Of a DNA stretch of 64,000 nt, positions 39,242-46,958 are shown in pieces (the first letter of the stretch is position 1; each line of letters starts with the position of its first letter). The stretch is from Anaeroglomus sp964630775 (lineage in GTDB: Bacteria; Planctomycetota; Phycisphaerae; Sedimentisphaerales; Anaerohalosphaeraceae): the NCBI GenBank assembly GCA_964630775.1, contig CAZVYY010000014.1, positions 1 through 64,000 on the forward strand, given 5' to 3'. The position numbers and the translations under genes were made by a program. Below the pieces are notes generated by a model. That model worked only from the letters and a program-made list of their open reading frames with translations, was not told the origin of the DNA and searched no databases.

Positions 39242-40801
39242 ATGAAGATAATGCCGGTCCTTATTTGTTTCAGCATTGCCGCAGTTTGTGCCGCTATTCC
39301 GGCCTTCCCCGGGGCCGAAGGATATGGTGCCGTCGCCACAGGCGGCCGGGGCGGTGTAGTCTATGAGGTCACTAACCTGAACGATTCCGGCGCCGGCTCC
39401 CTGCGGGACGCCCTCAATCACAACACCCCGCGCACCATCGTATTTCGCGTCTCAGGAACCATCCACCTCAAGTCCAATTTAAGCCTCAAATACGGCAATG
39501 TGACCATCGCGGGCCAGACCGCCCCCGGCGATGGCATCTGCATCGCCAACGGCAGTCTGTATGCGGGCTATGACAACGTCATTATCCGCTATATTCGCTG
39601 CCGCCTGGGGGACCAGTGGCCCGATGGGACCGAAAACGGCGACGATGACGCCACATGGGGCCGCTATGGCGACAGAATCATCCTGGACCATGTCACGGCA
39701 AGCTGGTCGGTGGATGAAGCCTTCTCTTATTATGTCAATACCAACTTCACCGCCCAGTGGTGCCTGATATCAGAGAGCCTCCGCTATTCGCATCATGAAA
39801 AAGGCGCCCACGGCTACGGCGGCATCTGGGGCGGTACCAACAGCTCATGGCACCACAACCTGCTGGCCCATCACAGTTCGCGGAATCCGCGGATCGAAGG
39901 CGATATCGCCAACAATGTTGACCTGTGCAATAATGTCATTTACAACTGGGGATTCAATAGCTGTTATGGAGGCGAAAAAGCCACCGTGAATATCGTCAAC
40001 TGCTACTATAAATACGGCCCCGCAACCGACTCCGGCAAACGCTACTGGATCGTCAATCCGAGCTATACCACCGATTCTGTTTCCGGCGCTCGTGTTTATG
40101 GTCTATGGTACATCGCAGGCAACTACGTACACGGCTATCCGGCCATCACGGCGGATAACTGGAATGGCGGCGTTCAGCCTCAGGGCGGCACGGGAGATAT
40201 CCCCTTATGCAAATCAACGACACCTTTCCCAGTGGCCGCGACGTATCCGGTTACAGTGCAGACAGCAATGGAAGCCTATAATGACGTTCTGAATGACGCC
40301 GGTTGCAGCCTGGTCCGAGATTCCGTCGATACCCGCATCATCAGCGAAGTGCGAACCGGCACAGCCACCTACGGCGGACAGACCGGTGCCAACAAGGGGA
40401 TTATTGACTCCCAGACGACCGTCGGCGGATGGCCGACACTGAATTCATTGCCGGCTCTTGACGACAGCGATCACGACGGGATGCCCGATGTGTGGGAAAG
40501 TCCGCGGGGACTGAATCCGAACCAGCCCGCAGACCGCAACGGCGACCGGGATGGAGACGGCTATACCAATCTGGAAGAATATCTCAACTGGCTGGTCACG
40601 CCCGCCGCCAGGGCCGACATCAACCGCAACTGCATGATTGATCTTGACGACTTCCATATCCTGGCCGCGTCGTGGATAAGTCAATCGGACAGCCCCAACT
40701 GGAATCCGGCCTGTGATATCGCCAGACCCGCCGATGGTATCGTCAATACCGCTGACTTAGTCATCCTCGTTGATAACTGGCTGTGGCCAAATGAATGGTA
40801 A
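39242..40801 (+). CDS. Secreted pectate lyase-like protein with dockerin-like tail
   Basis: 519 residues. The signal peptide is followed directly by AFPGAEGYGAVATGGRGG, the start of PL1-type parallel beta-helix pectate lyases. The helix runs to about residue 390 (VTIAGQTAPGDGICIANGS, RLGDQWPDGTENGDDDAT, RNPRIEG). A calcium-type repeat DSDHDGMPDVWE plus GDRDGDGYTNLEEY spans about 405-450. A two-repeat dockerin-like tail follows (DINRNCMIDLDDFHILAASW and IVNTADLVILVDNW). It likely cleaves polygalacturonate by beta-elimination. I prefer the ATG at 39242 (GGGAG 7 nt upstream); the ATG at 39221 is also possible. Monocistronic; no riboswitch recognised upstream. Confidence 0.85.
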   Translation: MKIMPVLICFSIAAVCAAIPAFPGAEGYGAVATGGRGGVVYEVTNLNDSGAGSLRDALNHNTPRTIVFRVSGTIHLKSNLSLKYGNVTIAGQTAPGDGICIANGSLYAGYDNVIIRYIRCRLGDQWPDGTENGDDDATWGRYGDRIILDHVTASWSVDEAFSYYVNTNFTAQWCLISESLRYSHHEKGAHGYGGIWGGTNSSWHHNLLAHHSSRNPRIEGDIANNVDLCNNVIYNWGFNSCYGGEKATVNIVNCYYKYGPATDSGKRYWIVNPSYTTDSVSGARVYGLWYIAGNYVHGYPAITADNWNGGVQPQGGTGDIPLCKSTTPFPVAATYPVTVQTAMEAYNDVLNDAGCSLVRDSVDTRIISEVRTGTATYGGQTGANKGIIDSQTTVGGWPTLNSLPALDDSDHDGMPDVWESPRGLNPNQPADRNGDRDGDGYTNLEEYLNWLVTPAARADINRNCMIDLDDFHILAASWISQSDSPNWNPACDIARPADGIVNTADLVILVDNWLWPNEW

Positions 40802-40822
40802 TTTCTGCTGCTGGACTCTTCG

Positions 40823-42130
40823 TCATTGAACGCTGATATAGATCGGAGCACCAGAAACAGGCACTGCTGCCCTGCCCTCAGCAATTTTAACCTCGATGGC
40901 CTCGGCTTTACCCTCGGTCAGCGGCATGCGTTGGGCACCTGATATTTTTTCCTGTCCTATGGGAAAAGTAATTTCAGCAGTCTTGTCTGTTCCGCAGGGA
41001 ATCCACGCCGCATAGATCTTACTCGCCTGTCCTTGGGCAGTCTGCCCACGCGTATATTCATAGACGTATGCTTCCGACGTCTCCATCACCTTGCGAGAAA
41101 ACCGATACTCACCCAGCGTTGCATATAAATGCGCCACCGCCCAGAAAGAGGGCTTGGGCTGATAATTTCGCGTCAGCCCCGCTGCCCCATGCACCTGAGG
41201 CTTGTCATCATCGTTAAACCAGAACATATAAGCCCGGTCCAAATCCATCGCCGAAAACACCAGCCACGAACGAACCAGATAGCGAGCCTGTTCAGTCTCG
41301 GTAGAACCTTTCCAGTCCTTGAATGTGCCTTCCGCCGGGGCCGGCTTGGTCGAGGCATCCCAGCCGAATTCCGTCAGCCAGACTTCCTTGCCGACGGCGT
41401 TCCGGTTTCGCCAGTCGATAACCGCCTGGATATCCTTGAGATAGACAATACTCGAATCTTCCGGAAACGACCGCTCCCACGTCGGCCAGCCCTTGACCTC
41501 CGCATAACTGTGCACATTGATTACATCGTACAGACTTTCCAGCCCCTTGACGCAGGACAGGCTCTTGGCATATTTATGGCTGTCTCCGGCAATCGCCGCA
41601 CAGGTCGCAATCTTCATCTGACTGTCGCCGGCACGGATACCCCTGGCCATCGCTTCGAAAATGAGCCGATACTGCGGATCGGTATAATGCCCCGGCTCGT
41701 TGCCGATTTCCACGGAAGTCACCAGATTCCGTCCCTGCGGCCCGAAAAACCGTGCGAATGCAAAGCCGTAGGTCTCGGCATCCCGTGCGGGATTCTTCCA
41801 TTTTTCGTATGGCGTGGCGCCGAACATAATGCTGGCGCTGATTTCGTAGCCGGACTGCACCCATTGGCCGTACATCGTCCCCCAATCCACCCGATTGCGT
41901 GCAAAGGGAAATACCGGCCAGAAATTGGTCTCGTCCCCCAGATCCCACTCCAGCCCGTGATAATCCCGCACCAGCCGGCAGACCGGTTTATAAAGCTCAG
42001 GCTTGAACTGGACCGTATGGACGCACATCCCCATAAAATCCTTCATCAGCGGCTTGGCTTTCTGCGCCTCGGCGGCAAAGCACGGACCCGCCGCAATTGC
42101 CATTCCAACCCATACAAGCCATCGTTTCAT
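40823..42130 (-). CDS. Secreted clan GH-A glycoside hydrolase
   Basis: 435 residues. Signal peptide to about residue 20. A (beta/alpha)8 barrel with the clan GH-A pair: the acid/base Glu in VTSVEIGNEPGHY and the nucleophile Glu in EVWLTEFGWDAS. A C-terminal beta-domain of about 90 residues follows. The sequence looks closest to the GH39/GH5/GH30 neighbourhood; I cannot choose the family by eye, so xylosidase, fucosidase or galactanase activity are all open. GAAAGGGG lies 9 nt before the ATG. Last gene of a minus-strand run and convergent with the pectate lyase, 21 nt apart. Confidence 0.8.
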   Translation of the reverse strand: MKRWLVWVGMAIAAGPCFAAEAQKAKPLMKDFMGMCVHTVQFKPELYKPVCRLVRDYHGLEWDLGDETNFWPVFPFARNRVDWGTMYGQWVQSGYEISASIMFGATPYEKWKNPARDAETYGFAFARFFGPQGRNLVTSVEIGNEPGHYTDPQYRLIFEAMARGIRAGDSQMKIATCAAIAGDSHKYAKSLSCVKGLESLYDVINVHSYAEVKGWPTWERSFPEDSSIVYLKDIQAVIDWRNRNAVGKEVWLTEFGWDASTKPAPAEGTFKDWKGSTETEQARYLVRSWLVFSAMDLDRAYMFWFNDDDKPQVHGAAGLTRNYQPKPSFWAVAHLYATLGEYRFSRKVMETSEAYVYEYTRGQTAQGQASKIYAAWIPCGTDKTAEITFPIGQEKISGAQRMPLTEGKAEAIEVKIAEGRAAVPVSGAPIYISVQ

Positions 42131-42160
42131 CTTTCAACCCCTTTCACATATCAAAATAGG

Positions 42161-42967
42161 TTATCGCGGTTTGACCAGCAGCAGATTCCAGATTGCCAGT
42201 ACAAGAATCACAATAAACAGGACTCGTACCACATTGCGCGGCAATCGATGCATCAGATGGCCGCCGATATACCCGCCAATCAGGCCGGTGGGAATCACCC
42301 AGATTGCAATCTTCAAAGATTCAGTCACCGCAATCCCGTGCTCCGGCAGCGTCCAGTTCTTATAAATCGCCCCAATCCACGAAATTCCAACAATGATTGC
42401 AGCGGAATTACTCATGGCCCGTCGAATCGGCAGTTTCAGAATGACCTGCTGCAGCGGTGTAGAAATCGTCCCAGCACCAATACCAAGGACTCCTGCCCCG
42501 ATTCCCGTAATAAGCCCAATCACCGCCGACCAGAGCGGATAGCCTTTGGGCAGGTGTGCCACAGCGTCATCATGCGTCGGTCGGGCGGGCTGAAACAACC
42601 GCCAGCAATTGTAAATCAGTACATAAATCAGAAAGACACCAAAACATCGAGCCAGCCAGACGCTGTTGCGGCCTTCAAAAAAGGAAACATTACTGATTGC
42701 CACACCCAGCAGAATGCCCATAACCGCCATGGGAATCAGAGATTTCAAAATTGGTTTGACTAAGGCCTGTGACTTCCAATGCGGCACCAGCGAAGAAATC
42801 CCCACGACAAAATTGCAGATCATCGCCGCCGCCTGATAGAGATGCTGATTTTCGCCGAAAACCATCACCAGTGCGGGAATCATAATCGTCGAACCGCCCA
42901 ATCCCAGAAGCCCGCCAAACAGCCCCATCGCAAGACCTGTCAACAATAATTGAATGATTTCCAGCAT
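42161..42967 (-). CDS. TauE/SafE-family membrane transporter
   Basis: 268 residues with about eight hydrophobic segments and the two half-repeats typical of the TauE/SafE (UPF0721) family: GLFGGLLGLGGSTIMIPALV at 17-36 and LITGIGAGVLGIGAGTISTPL in the second half. Members are proposed exporters of sulfite, sulfoacetate or other anions, and some are uptake systems. In a polysaccharide island, sulfate-related export would make sense, but no sulfatase gene is present in this window. Lies 30 nt before the GH-A gene and 36 nt after trpC on the same strand. Confidence 0.88.
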   Translation of the reverse strand: MLEIIQLLLTGLAMGLFGGLLGLGGSTIMIPALVMVFGENQHLYQAAAMICNFVVGISSLVPHWKSQALVKPILKSLIPMAVMGILLGVAISNVSFFEGRNSVWLARCFGVFLIYVLIYNCWRLFQPARPTHDDAVAHLPKGYPLWSAVIGLITGIGAGVLGIGAGTISTPLQQVILKLPIRRAMSNSAAIIVGISWIGAIYKNWTLPEHGIAVTESLKIAIWVIPTGLIGGYIGGHLMHRLPRNVVRVLFIVILVLAIWNLLLVKPR

Positions 42968-43003
42968 AGTTTTGACTTGCGAGCGGATTACAGACTTACC
43001 TGC

Positions 43004-43816
43004 TTACCGCTCCGGCTCAAACAATTCCCGGAACTTGTCTTCGATACTGTAGCTGGCACACAGGGTCTCCCCAATCAATACCGCCCCCACGCCGACATTG
43101 ACCAGCTTTCGCACATCCTGACGCGTTTTGATGCCGCTTTCGGAAACCAGTTCGCGTTTGTCGTCCACCAGCTCGGCCAGACGGCTGGTCGTATTCAAAT
43201 CCACGGTCATCGTGTTCAAATCGCGGTTATTGATACCCAGCAGCGTATAATGCTTTTGCGGAAATCCCACCATGCTGCGGACTTTCAGCAGCGTATCGGC
43301 CTCATGTGCCTCAATCAGCACCGACAGGGTCAGCTCATTGGCCAGAATCAGTAAATCCATCAAATGGCCCGCCGGCAGGGCCTCGGCAATGAGCAGAATC
43401 GCATCCGCACCGGCCGCCTTGGCTTCAAACACCTGATACGGATCGACGATGAAATCCTTCCGCAAAACCGGAATCGACACGGCCTCTTTGACCGCTGTCA
43501 GATAGTCCAGCCTGCCCTGAAAATATTTTTCATCGGTCAGGACGCTGATTGCATCCGCACCGCATTGTTCATACGTCCGGGCAATCGCCACCGGGTCAAA
43601 ATCCGCCCGAATCACCCCCGCCGACGGCGAAGCCTTCTTCACCTCGGCAATGACATTCAGACCCCGCGGATGAGACTTGGTCACCGCCCGGTAAAAATTA
43701 CGGCACTTCGGCGAGGCCATCGCCTTTTCACTGACCACCTCCAGCGGAATCTGCTGCTTGCGGAGCTGGACTTCCTGTACCTTGTCACGGATGATTTTGA
43801 CCAAAATGGCACTCAT
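43004..43816 (-). CDS. trpC: Indole-3-glycerol phosphate synthase
   Basis: 270 residues, TIM barrel, fourth step of tryptophan synthesis. Family motifs: LNVIAEVKKASPSAGVIR (catalytic Lys), VLTDEKYFQGRLDYL, VLRKDFIVDPYQVFEAKAAGADAILLI, LLGINNRDLNTM and VSESGIKT. The reading frame begins within the stop of the upstream methyltransferase gene (4-nt ATGA overlap at 43813-43816), so the two are translationally coupled. No other trp genes are in the window. Confidence 0.95.
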   Translation of the reverse strand: MSAILVKIIRDKVQEVQLRKQQIPLEVVSEKAMASPKCRNFYRAVTKSHPRGLNVIAEVKKASPSAGVIRADFDPVAIARTYEQCGADAISVLTDEKYFQGRLDYLTAVKEAVSIPVLRKDFIVDPYQVFEAKAAGADAILLIAEALPAGHLMDLLILANELTLSVLIEAHEADTLLKVRSMVGFPQKHYTLLGINNRDLNTMTVDLNTTSRLAELVDDKRELVSESGIKTRQDVRKLVNVGVGAVLIGETLCASYSIEDKFRELFEPER

Positions 43817-44628
43817 GCGGGCTTGACTCCTGTTGCCTTGAAGAATGTATAGTTAAACACCCCATCCGCCTCGGCCGTACGGTACAGGTCGGCAACCGCC
43901 TGCTTCCAACTGGCCGAATCCATCATGCCGGAGGCGATGGCTTGTTTTTCCACCCCTTCGACCATCGCAGTAAAGGTGTTTTTGGTGAATCCCTCGACCC
44001 ATTGCGGGCGAGACGAATCCACATAAATCACACGCGGCGAAACCGTCACGTTTTCAAAACCAGCCCCTGCCAGAAGCGGATATAATCTTCGTCCAATCAG
44101 GGCATCTCCTCCTGCCGACGCCTGCAAATCCACCAGGCACTGGATTGCCCGACGAGCAAAGGCACTTTCCGGATAAAAATAGGCACTGCCGTGGTCCCCT
44201 TCAATAGCGGTGATGGTTTTCCCCGGCTTGACAACGCGTTTCAATTCCGCCAGGGCCTTGAGCGGTTGGGACAGATGCTCCAGCACAAAACAGACAAACA
44301 CCGCATCAAATGTGTTGTCAGCAAACGGCAGATGAAAAAGATCGGCCTGCTGAAATCGCACATTGCTAAAGCCAGCCGCCTGAACCGCTGTCTTTGCATG
44401 TTCAAGGGATGCCGGCGAAATATCCACTGACAGAAATGAAACTTTAGGGTTATTGCCTGCCAGAAAGACCGTCTGTGCCCCGACGCCGCAGCCCGCCTCC
44501 AGAACCAGCGAACCCTCGGGGTACCGCTGGTCATGGTGCAGCAATTCGGCCAGCGTCGTCGCCTGATCCCCCAAACGCAGCGATTCCCGCTCTGAATACC
44601 CATGTACATAAGGTCTGGATGCTGCCAT
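43813..44628 (-). CDS. Class I SAM-dependent methyltransferase
   Basis: 271 residues. Rossmann fold with motif I VLEAGCGVGAQT, motif II SVDISPASLEHA and FDAVFVCFVLEHLSQPLKALAEL. The C-terminal part (YFYPESAFARRAIQCLVDLQ, then VIYVDSSRPQWVEGFTKNTF) is family specific, but the substrate is unknown. The ATG at 44626-44628 has GAGG 5 nt upstream; the GTG two codons earlier lies in that ribosome site. It overlaps trpC and follows the DUF1844 gene by 10 nt, forming a tight operon. Confidence 0.87.
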   Translation of the reverse strand: MAASRPYVHGYSERESLRLGDQATTLAELLHHDQRYPEGSLVLEAGCGVGAQTVFLAGNNPKVSFLSVDISPASLEHAKTAVQAAGFSNVRFQQADLFHLPFADNTFDAVFVCFVLEHLSQPLKALAELKRVVKPGKTITAIEGDHGSAYFYPESAFARRAIQCLVDLQASAGGDALIGRRLYPLLAGAGFENVTVSPRVIYVDSSRPQWVEGFTKNTFTAMVEGVEKQAIASGMMDSASWKQAVADLYRTAEADGVFNYTFFKATGVKPA

Positions 44629-44638
44629 AATCACCTCA

Positions 44639-45022
44639 TCAGGCCCTGCGTGTTAACTGGACAAATATCATCCGCAATTGACCGAGGCTGCCCTGCAGAA
44701 TTTTCTGCTCGTCATCCGTCAGGTTGCCTTTGCACTTGGTTTCCAGCATGCCGAGTATATCAATATTGAACTTGGCCATCTCAAAATCCGGCTCGATGTC
44801 CTTGTCCTGGTCTTCCTGCGGACGGATCAGGCCCAGCGCCAGATAAGCCTGCGTCGTGAAAATCGAGACCAGCCCTTCAAAATCCGCCGGCGGAAGCTGA
44901 CGCGAAGACCCGGTTTCTTCGGCCTGCTCGATCTTCTCTTCGAGGGTTTCCTTTTCCTTCTGGGCCTGATTTTTCCAGTCTTCGTCGATAATCACTTTTT
45001 TGGGTTCGTTTTGTTCGGCCAT
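44639..45022 (-). CDS. DUF1844-domain protein
   Basis: 127 residues. An acidic, charged N-terminal half (EDWKNQAQKEKETLEEKIEQ) is followed by the DUF1844 core DFEGLVSIFTTQAYLALGLI and FEMAKFNIDILGMLETKCKGNLT. Function is unknown; the domain is common in Planctomycetes and delta-proteobacteria. The ATG at 45020-45022 is preceded by GGCGGG; the GTG five codons upstream covers that site. First of a tight run toward trpC. Confidence 0.82.
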   Translation of the reverse strand: MAEQNEPKKVIIDEDWKNQAQKEKETLEEKIEQAEETGSSRQLPPADFEGLVSIFTTQAYLALGLIRPQEDQDKDIEPDFEMAKFNIDILGMLETKCKGNLTDDEQKILQGSLGQLRMIFVQLTRRA

Positions 45023-45114
45023 GTTCCCGCCTTTCACTTAATGTTTTTAAAGTCCTGGGACACCAGAGGATAGACGTATCTTACAGGATGTTCTCGCCAT
45101 CCAAATCAGTCCCG

Positions 45115-45591
45115 TTACAAATATTTTTTAATCCGCCCCATATCCCGTTTCTGGTCTTTATCCTGAATTTTCTGACGCTTATCATATTGCCGCTTACCCC
45201 GAGCCAGTCCCAGTTCACATTTGGCAATGCCCCGGTCATTAAAATAAATACGCAGCGGAACCAGGGTATAGCCCCGCTGTTCCAGCTTGGTTTTGAGCTT
45301 TCGAATCTGGATTTTATGCAGCAGCAGCTTGCGTTTCCGCGTGGGATCATGATTGGCAGTATTTGCAGCCTGGGCATACTGGGCAATCTTGCAGCCGACC
45401 AGCCAGACCTCTTCGCCGTTAATCCGGGCGTAGGCGGCATCCAGCTCGCACAGCTTATCCCGCAGACTCTTAACCTCGGTCCCCACCAGCGCAAGCCCGG
45501 CTTCGACCTTTTCCACCAGTTCAAAGTTGAAAAAGGCCTTTTTATTCTGAATCACCGGCCCAGACTGTTTTTTATCCTGTTTTTGCGTCAT
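45115..45591 (-). CDS. smpB: SsrA-binding protein SmpB
   Basis: 158 residues. Binds tmRNA and brings it to stalled ribosomes for trans-translation. Family blocks: NKKAFFNFELVEKVEAGLAL, GTEVKSLRDKLCELDAAYARI, HDPTRKRKLLLHK and the basic C-terminal tail GKRQYDKRQKIQDKDQKRD. The tmRNA gene itself is not seen next to it. It stands in the same direction as the DUF1844 gene, 92 nt upstream. Confidence 0.96.
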   Translation of the reverse strand: MTQKQDKKQSGPVIQNKKAFFNFELVEKVEAGLALVGTEVKSLRDKLCELDAAYARINGEEVWLVGCKIAQYAQAANTANHDPTRKRKLLLHKIQIRKLKTKLEQRGYTLVPLRIYFNDRGIAKCELGLARGKRQYDKRQKIQDKDQKRDMGRIKKYL

Positions 45592-45675
45592 AAGTGTCTA
45601 TCTTACCTGAAATTCCGTATTTTGCAAGGCCGGTATCCAGAAACATCCATGGTCATCTCTTCCCATTTTATCCAT

Positions 45676-45701
45676 AAAAAAAGCCGGGTTGTAAGCCCGG
45701 C
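45676..45701 (-). terminator. Terminator of the DUF4870 gene
   Basis: Minus-strand stem GCCGGGCTT / AACCCGGC with a short loop, followed by T7 (A676-682 on plus), 29 nt after the stop at 45730. Confidence 0.88.
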
Positions 45702-45729
45702 CTGAAAAAAAACTTTCGAAAAATAAGTG

Positions 45730-46122
45730 TTACTTAACCAGCCGCAGGCAGAAGGGATATTTATAATATTCGCCCTTGGACGCCGCCAGTGAAGCAATAA
45801 TACTGAAAATAAGGTCAAGCAATCCCAGCACGGGAACAAGTACCACACCAATCGCACACATAAATGAAAGGCCTGCCACAAAAAAAGCGATTGCCAACGT
45901 AATTTGGAAATTCAAAGCCTCCTTGCCATGATAATCCACATAAGACATGGTATCTTTCTTAATCAGCCAGATAACCAGTGGTCCGACAAAACTGGTAAAA
46001 AAGCCCAATAAATGACATAACATGCCAAGGTTTTTTGCATCGTTGGAAATGTCGGCCTTCTGAGCCTGGGCCGGCTGAACTGGTGTTTGTTCGGGCTGCC
46101 CCGTTGTATTCTGCTGTTCCAC
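45730..46122 (-). CDS. DUF4870-type small membrane protein
   Basis: 130 residues. Gln/Pro-rich cytoplasmic lead (1-30), then three hydrophobic segments: LGMLCHLLGFFTSFVGPLVIWLI, QITLAIAFFVAGLSFMCAIGVV and VLGLLDLIFSIIASLAA. The DYHGKEALNFQ motif between segments one and two is the DUF4870/Tic20-like signature. Function unknown. The start codon is GTG (46120-46122), supported by AGGAGG 7 nt upstream. Confidence 0.85.
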   Translation of the reverse strand: MEQQNTTGQPEQTPVQPAQAQKADISNDAKNLGMLCHLLGFFTSFVGPLVIWLIKKDTMSYVDYHGKEALNFQITLAIAFFVAGLSFMCAIGVVLVPVLGLLDLIFSIIASLAASKGEYYKYPFCLRLVK

Positions 46123-46232
46123 GGTTTTACCTCCTAAATCAAACTTTTATGGTCTTGTTTTATCTATATATCTACCACTATTTTCAGACTTGTCAAAGAA
46201 AAAAATGCCTTGTTCTGATAAAAAGCCACTGC

Positions 46233-46260
46233 TTTACATTGGACAATTTCCGGGTATAAT
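46233..46260 (+). promoter_or_regulatory. Promoter of the nucleotidyltransferase module, probably leaderless
   Basis: TTTACA (46233-46238), 16-nt spacer, TATAAT (46255-46260), then 6 nt and the ATG at 46267. Transcription should start at the ATG itself. Confidence 0.6.
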
Positions 46261-46266
46261 ATAGGT

Positions 46267-46455
46267 ATGATTGAAAAAGTTGTTCACAAGGCAAAATTTT
46301 CTGAGCATAACGAAATCCGCCAGAATCTGGAATACTGGCTCAGCCGCCCGGCTGAGGAAAGGCTGGCGGCGGTGGAGTTTTACAGAAGGCAGGTCTATGG
46401 AACTATCCCGCGACTTCAAAGAGTGGCTCGAGTTATTAAACGCACACAAGGTTGA
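46267..46455 (+). CDS. Small partner protein of the nucleotidyltransferase module
   Basis: 62 residues, basic: a helix-forming start (KAKFSEHNEIRQNLEYWLSR), then PAEERLAAVEFYRRQVYG and an Arg/Lys-rich end. From memory of similar gene pairs, such short proteins often precede MNT-type nucleotidyltransferases, as an antitoxin or accessory subunit. The next gene starts inside it in another frame (59-nt overlap, 46397-46455), arguing for coupled translation. The -10 box lies 6 nt upstream of the ATG, with no ribosome site. Confidence 0.65.
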   Translation: MIEKVVHKAKFSEHNEIRQNLEYWLSRPAEERLAAVEFYRRQVYGTIPRLQRVARVIKRTQG

Positions 46456-46852
46456 GTACATCGTTGTCGGCGCACATGCTCTGGCTTTCTATGGCTCCCC
46501 CCGATTTACCGGAGACCTTGACATTCTTATCAAACCCGACAAAGCCAATGCCCGTAAGGTCCTGGACACTCTGGCTGAATTTGGTTTCGGATCGCTTCAA
46601 TTGACCGAAGAGGATTTTTGCCAACAGGAATCCGTCGTACAGTTAGGTTATCCGCCTTCCCGAATTGATATTATGACAACATTAACCGGCCTGACATGGG
46701 AACAGGTTCTTGCCGGCAAAATTGCGGGCACATTAGCTTCTATCCCGGTTTTTTTCATCGGCAAAAAAGAGCTTATTATCAACAAAAAGACCCTCGGCAG
46801 GAATAAAGACCTTGCCGATATTGAAGCTCTTGAAGACAAATCGAATCAATAG
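46397..46852 (+). CDS. MNT/AbiEii-like nucleotidyltransferase
   Basis: 151 residues. A minimal nucleotidyltransferase fold: VEYIVVGAHALAFYGSPRFTGDLDIL carries the conserved helix-turn and the metal-binding D40 and D42; a third acidic residue, D91 in SRIDIMTTL, follows. Proteins of this type act as toxins or as toxin-modifying antitoxins that transfer nucleotides to a partner. The start at 46397 is set by AGAAGGCAGG upstream and by the family sequence; the longer open frame to 46271 is the other reading of the first gene. The stop at 46852 touches a 104-bp dispersed repeat. Confidence 0.8.
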   Translation: MELSRDFKEWLELLNAHKVEYIVVGAHALAFYGSPRFTGDLDILIKPDKANARKVLDTLAEFGFGSLQLTEEDFCQQESVVQLGYPPSRIDIMTTLTGLTWEQVLAGKIAGTLASIPVFFIGKKELIINKKTLGRNKDLADIEALEDKSNQ

Positions 46853-46854
46853 AT

Positions 46855-46958
46855 ATACTGATCCTACTTGAAATTTTCCGGTTCGTCGCGGCTAAGTACA
46901 GCAGCTCCAACCACGTGCTTCTTTTGCTCGCGGAATAATCATACCCCTTGGGTATATT
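46855..46958. repeat. Dispersed 104-bp repeat, copy A
   Basis: Aligns without gaps to copy B at 51687-51790, about 92 of 104 positions identical by my count. Shared blocks include GTCGCGGCTAAGTACAG and CTCGCGGAATAATCATACCC. It ends in the inverted repeat ATACCC-CTT-GGGTAT. This copy fills the entire gap between the convergent stop codons of the nucleotidyltransferase (46852) and the MetF-fusion gene (46957). Confidence 0.88.
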
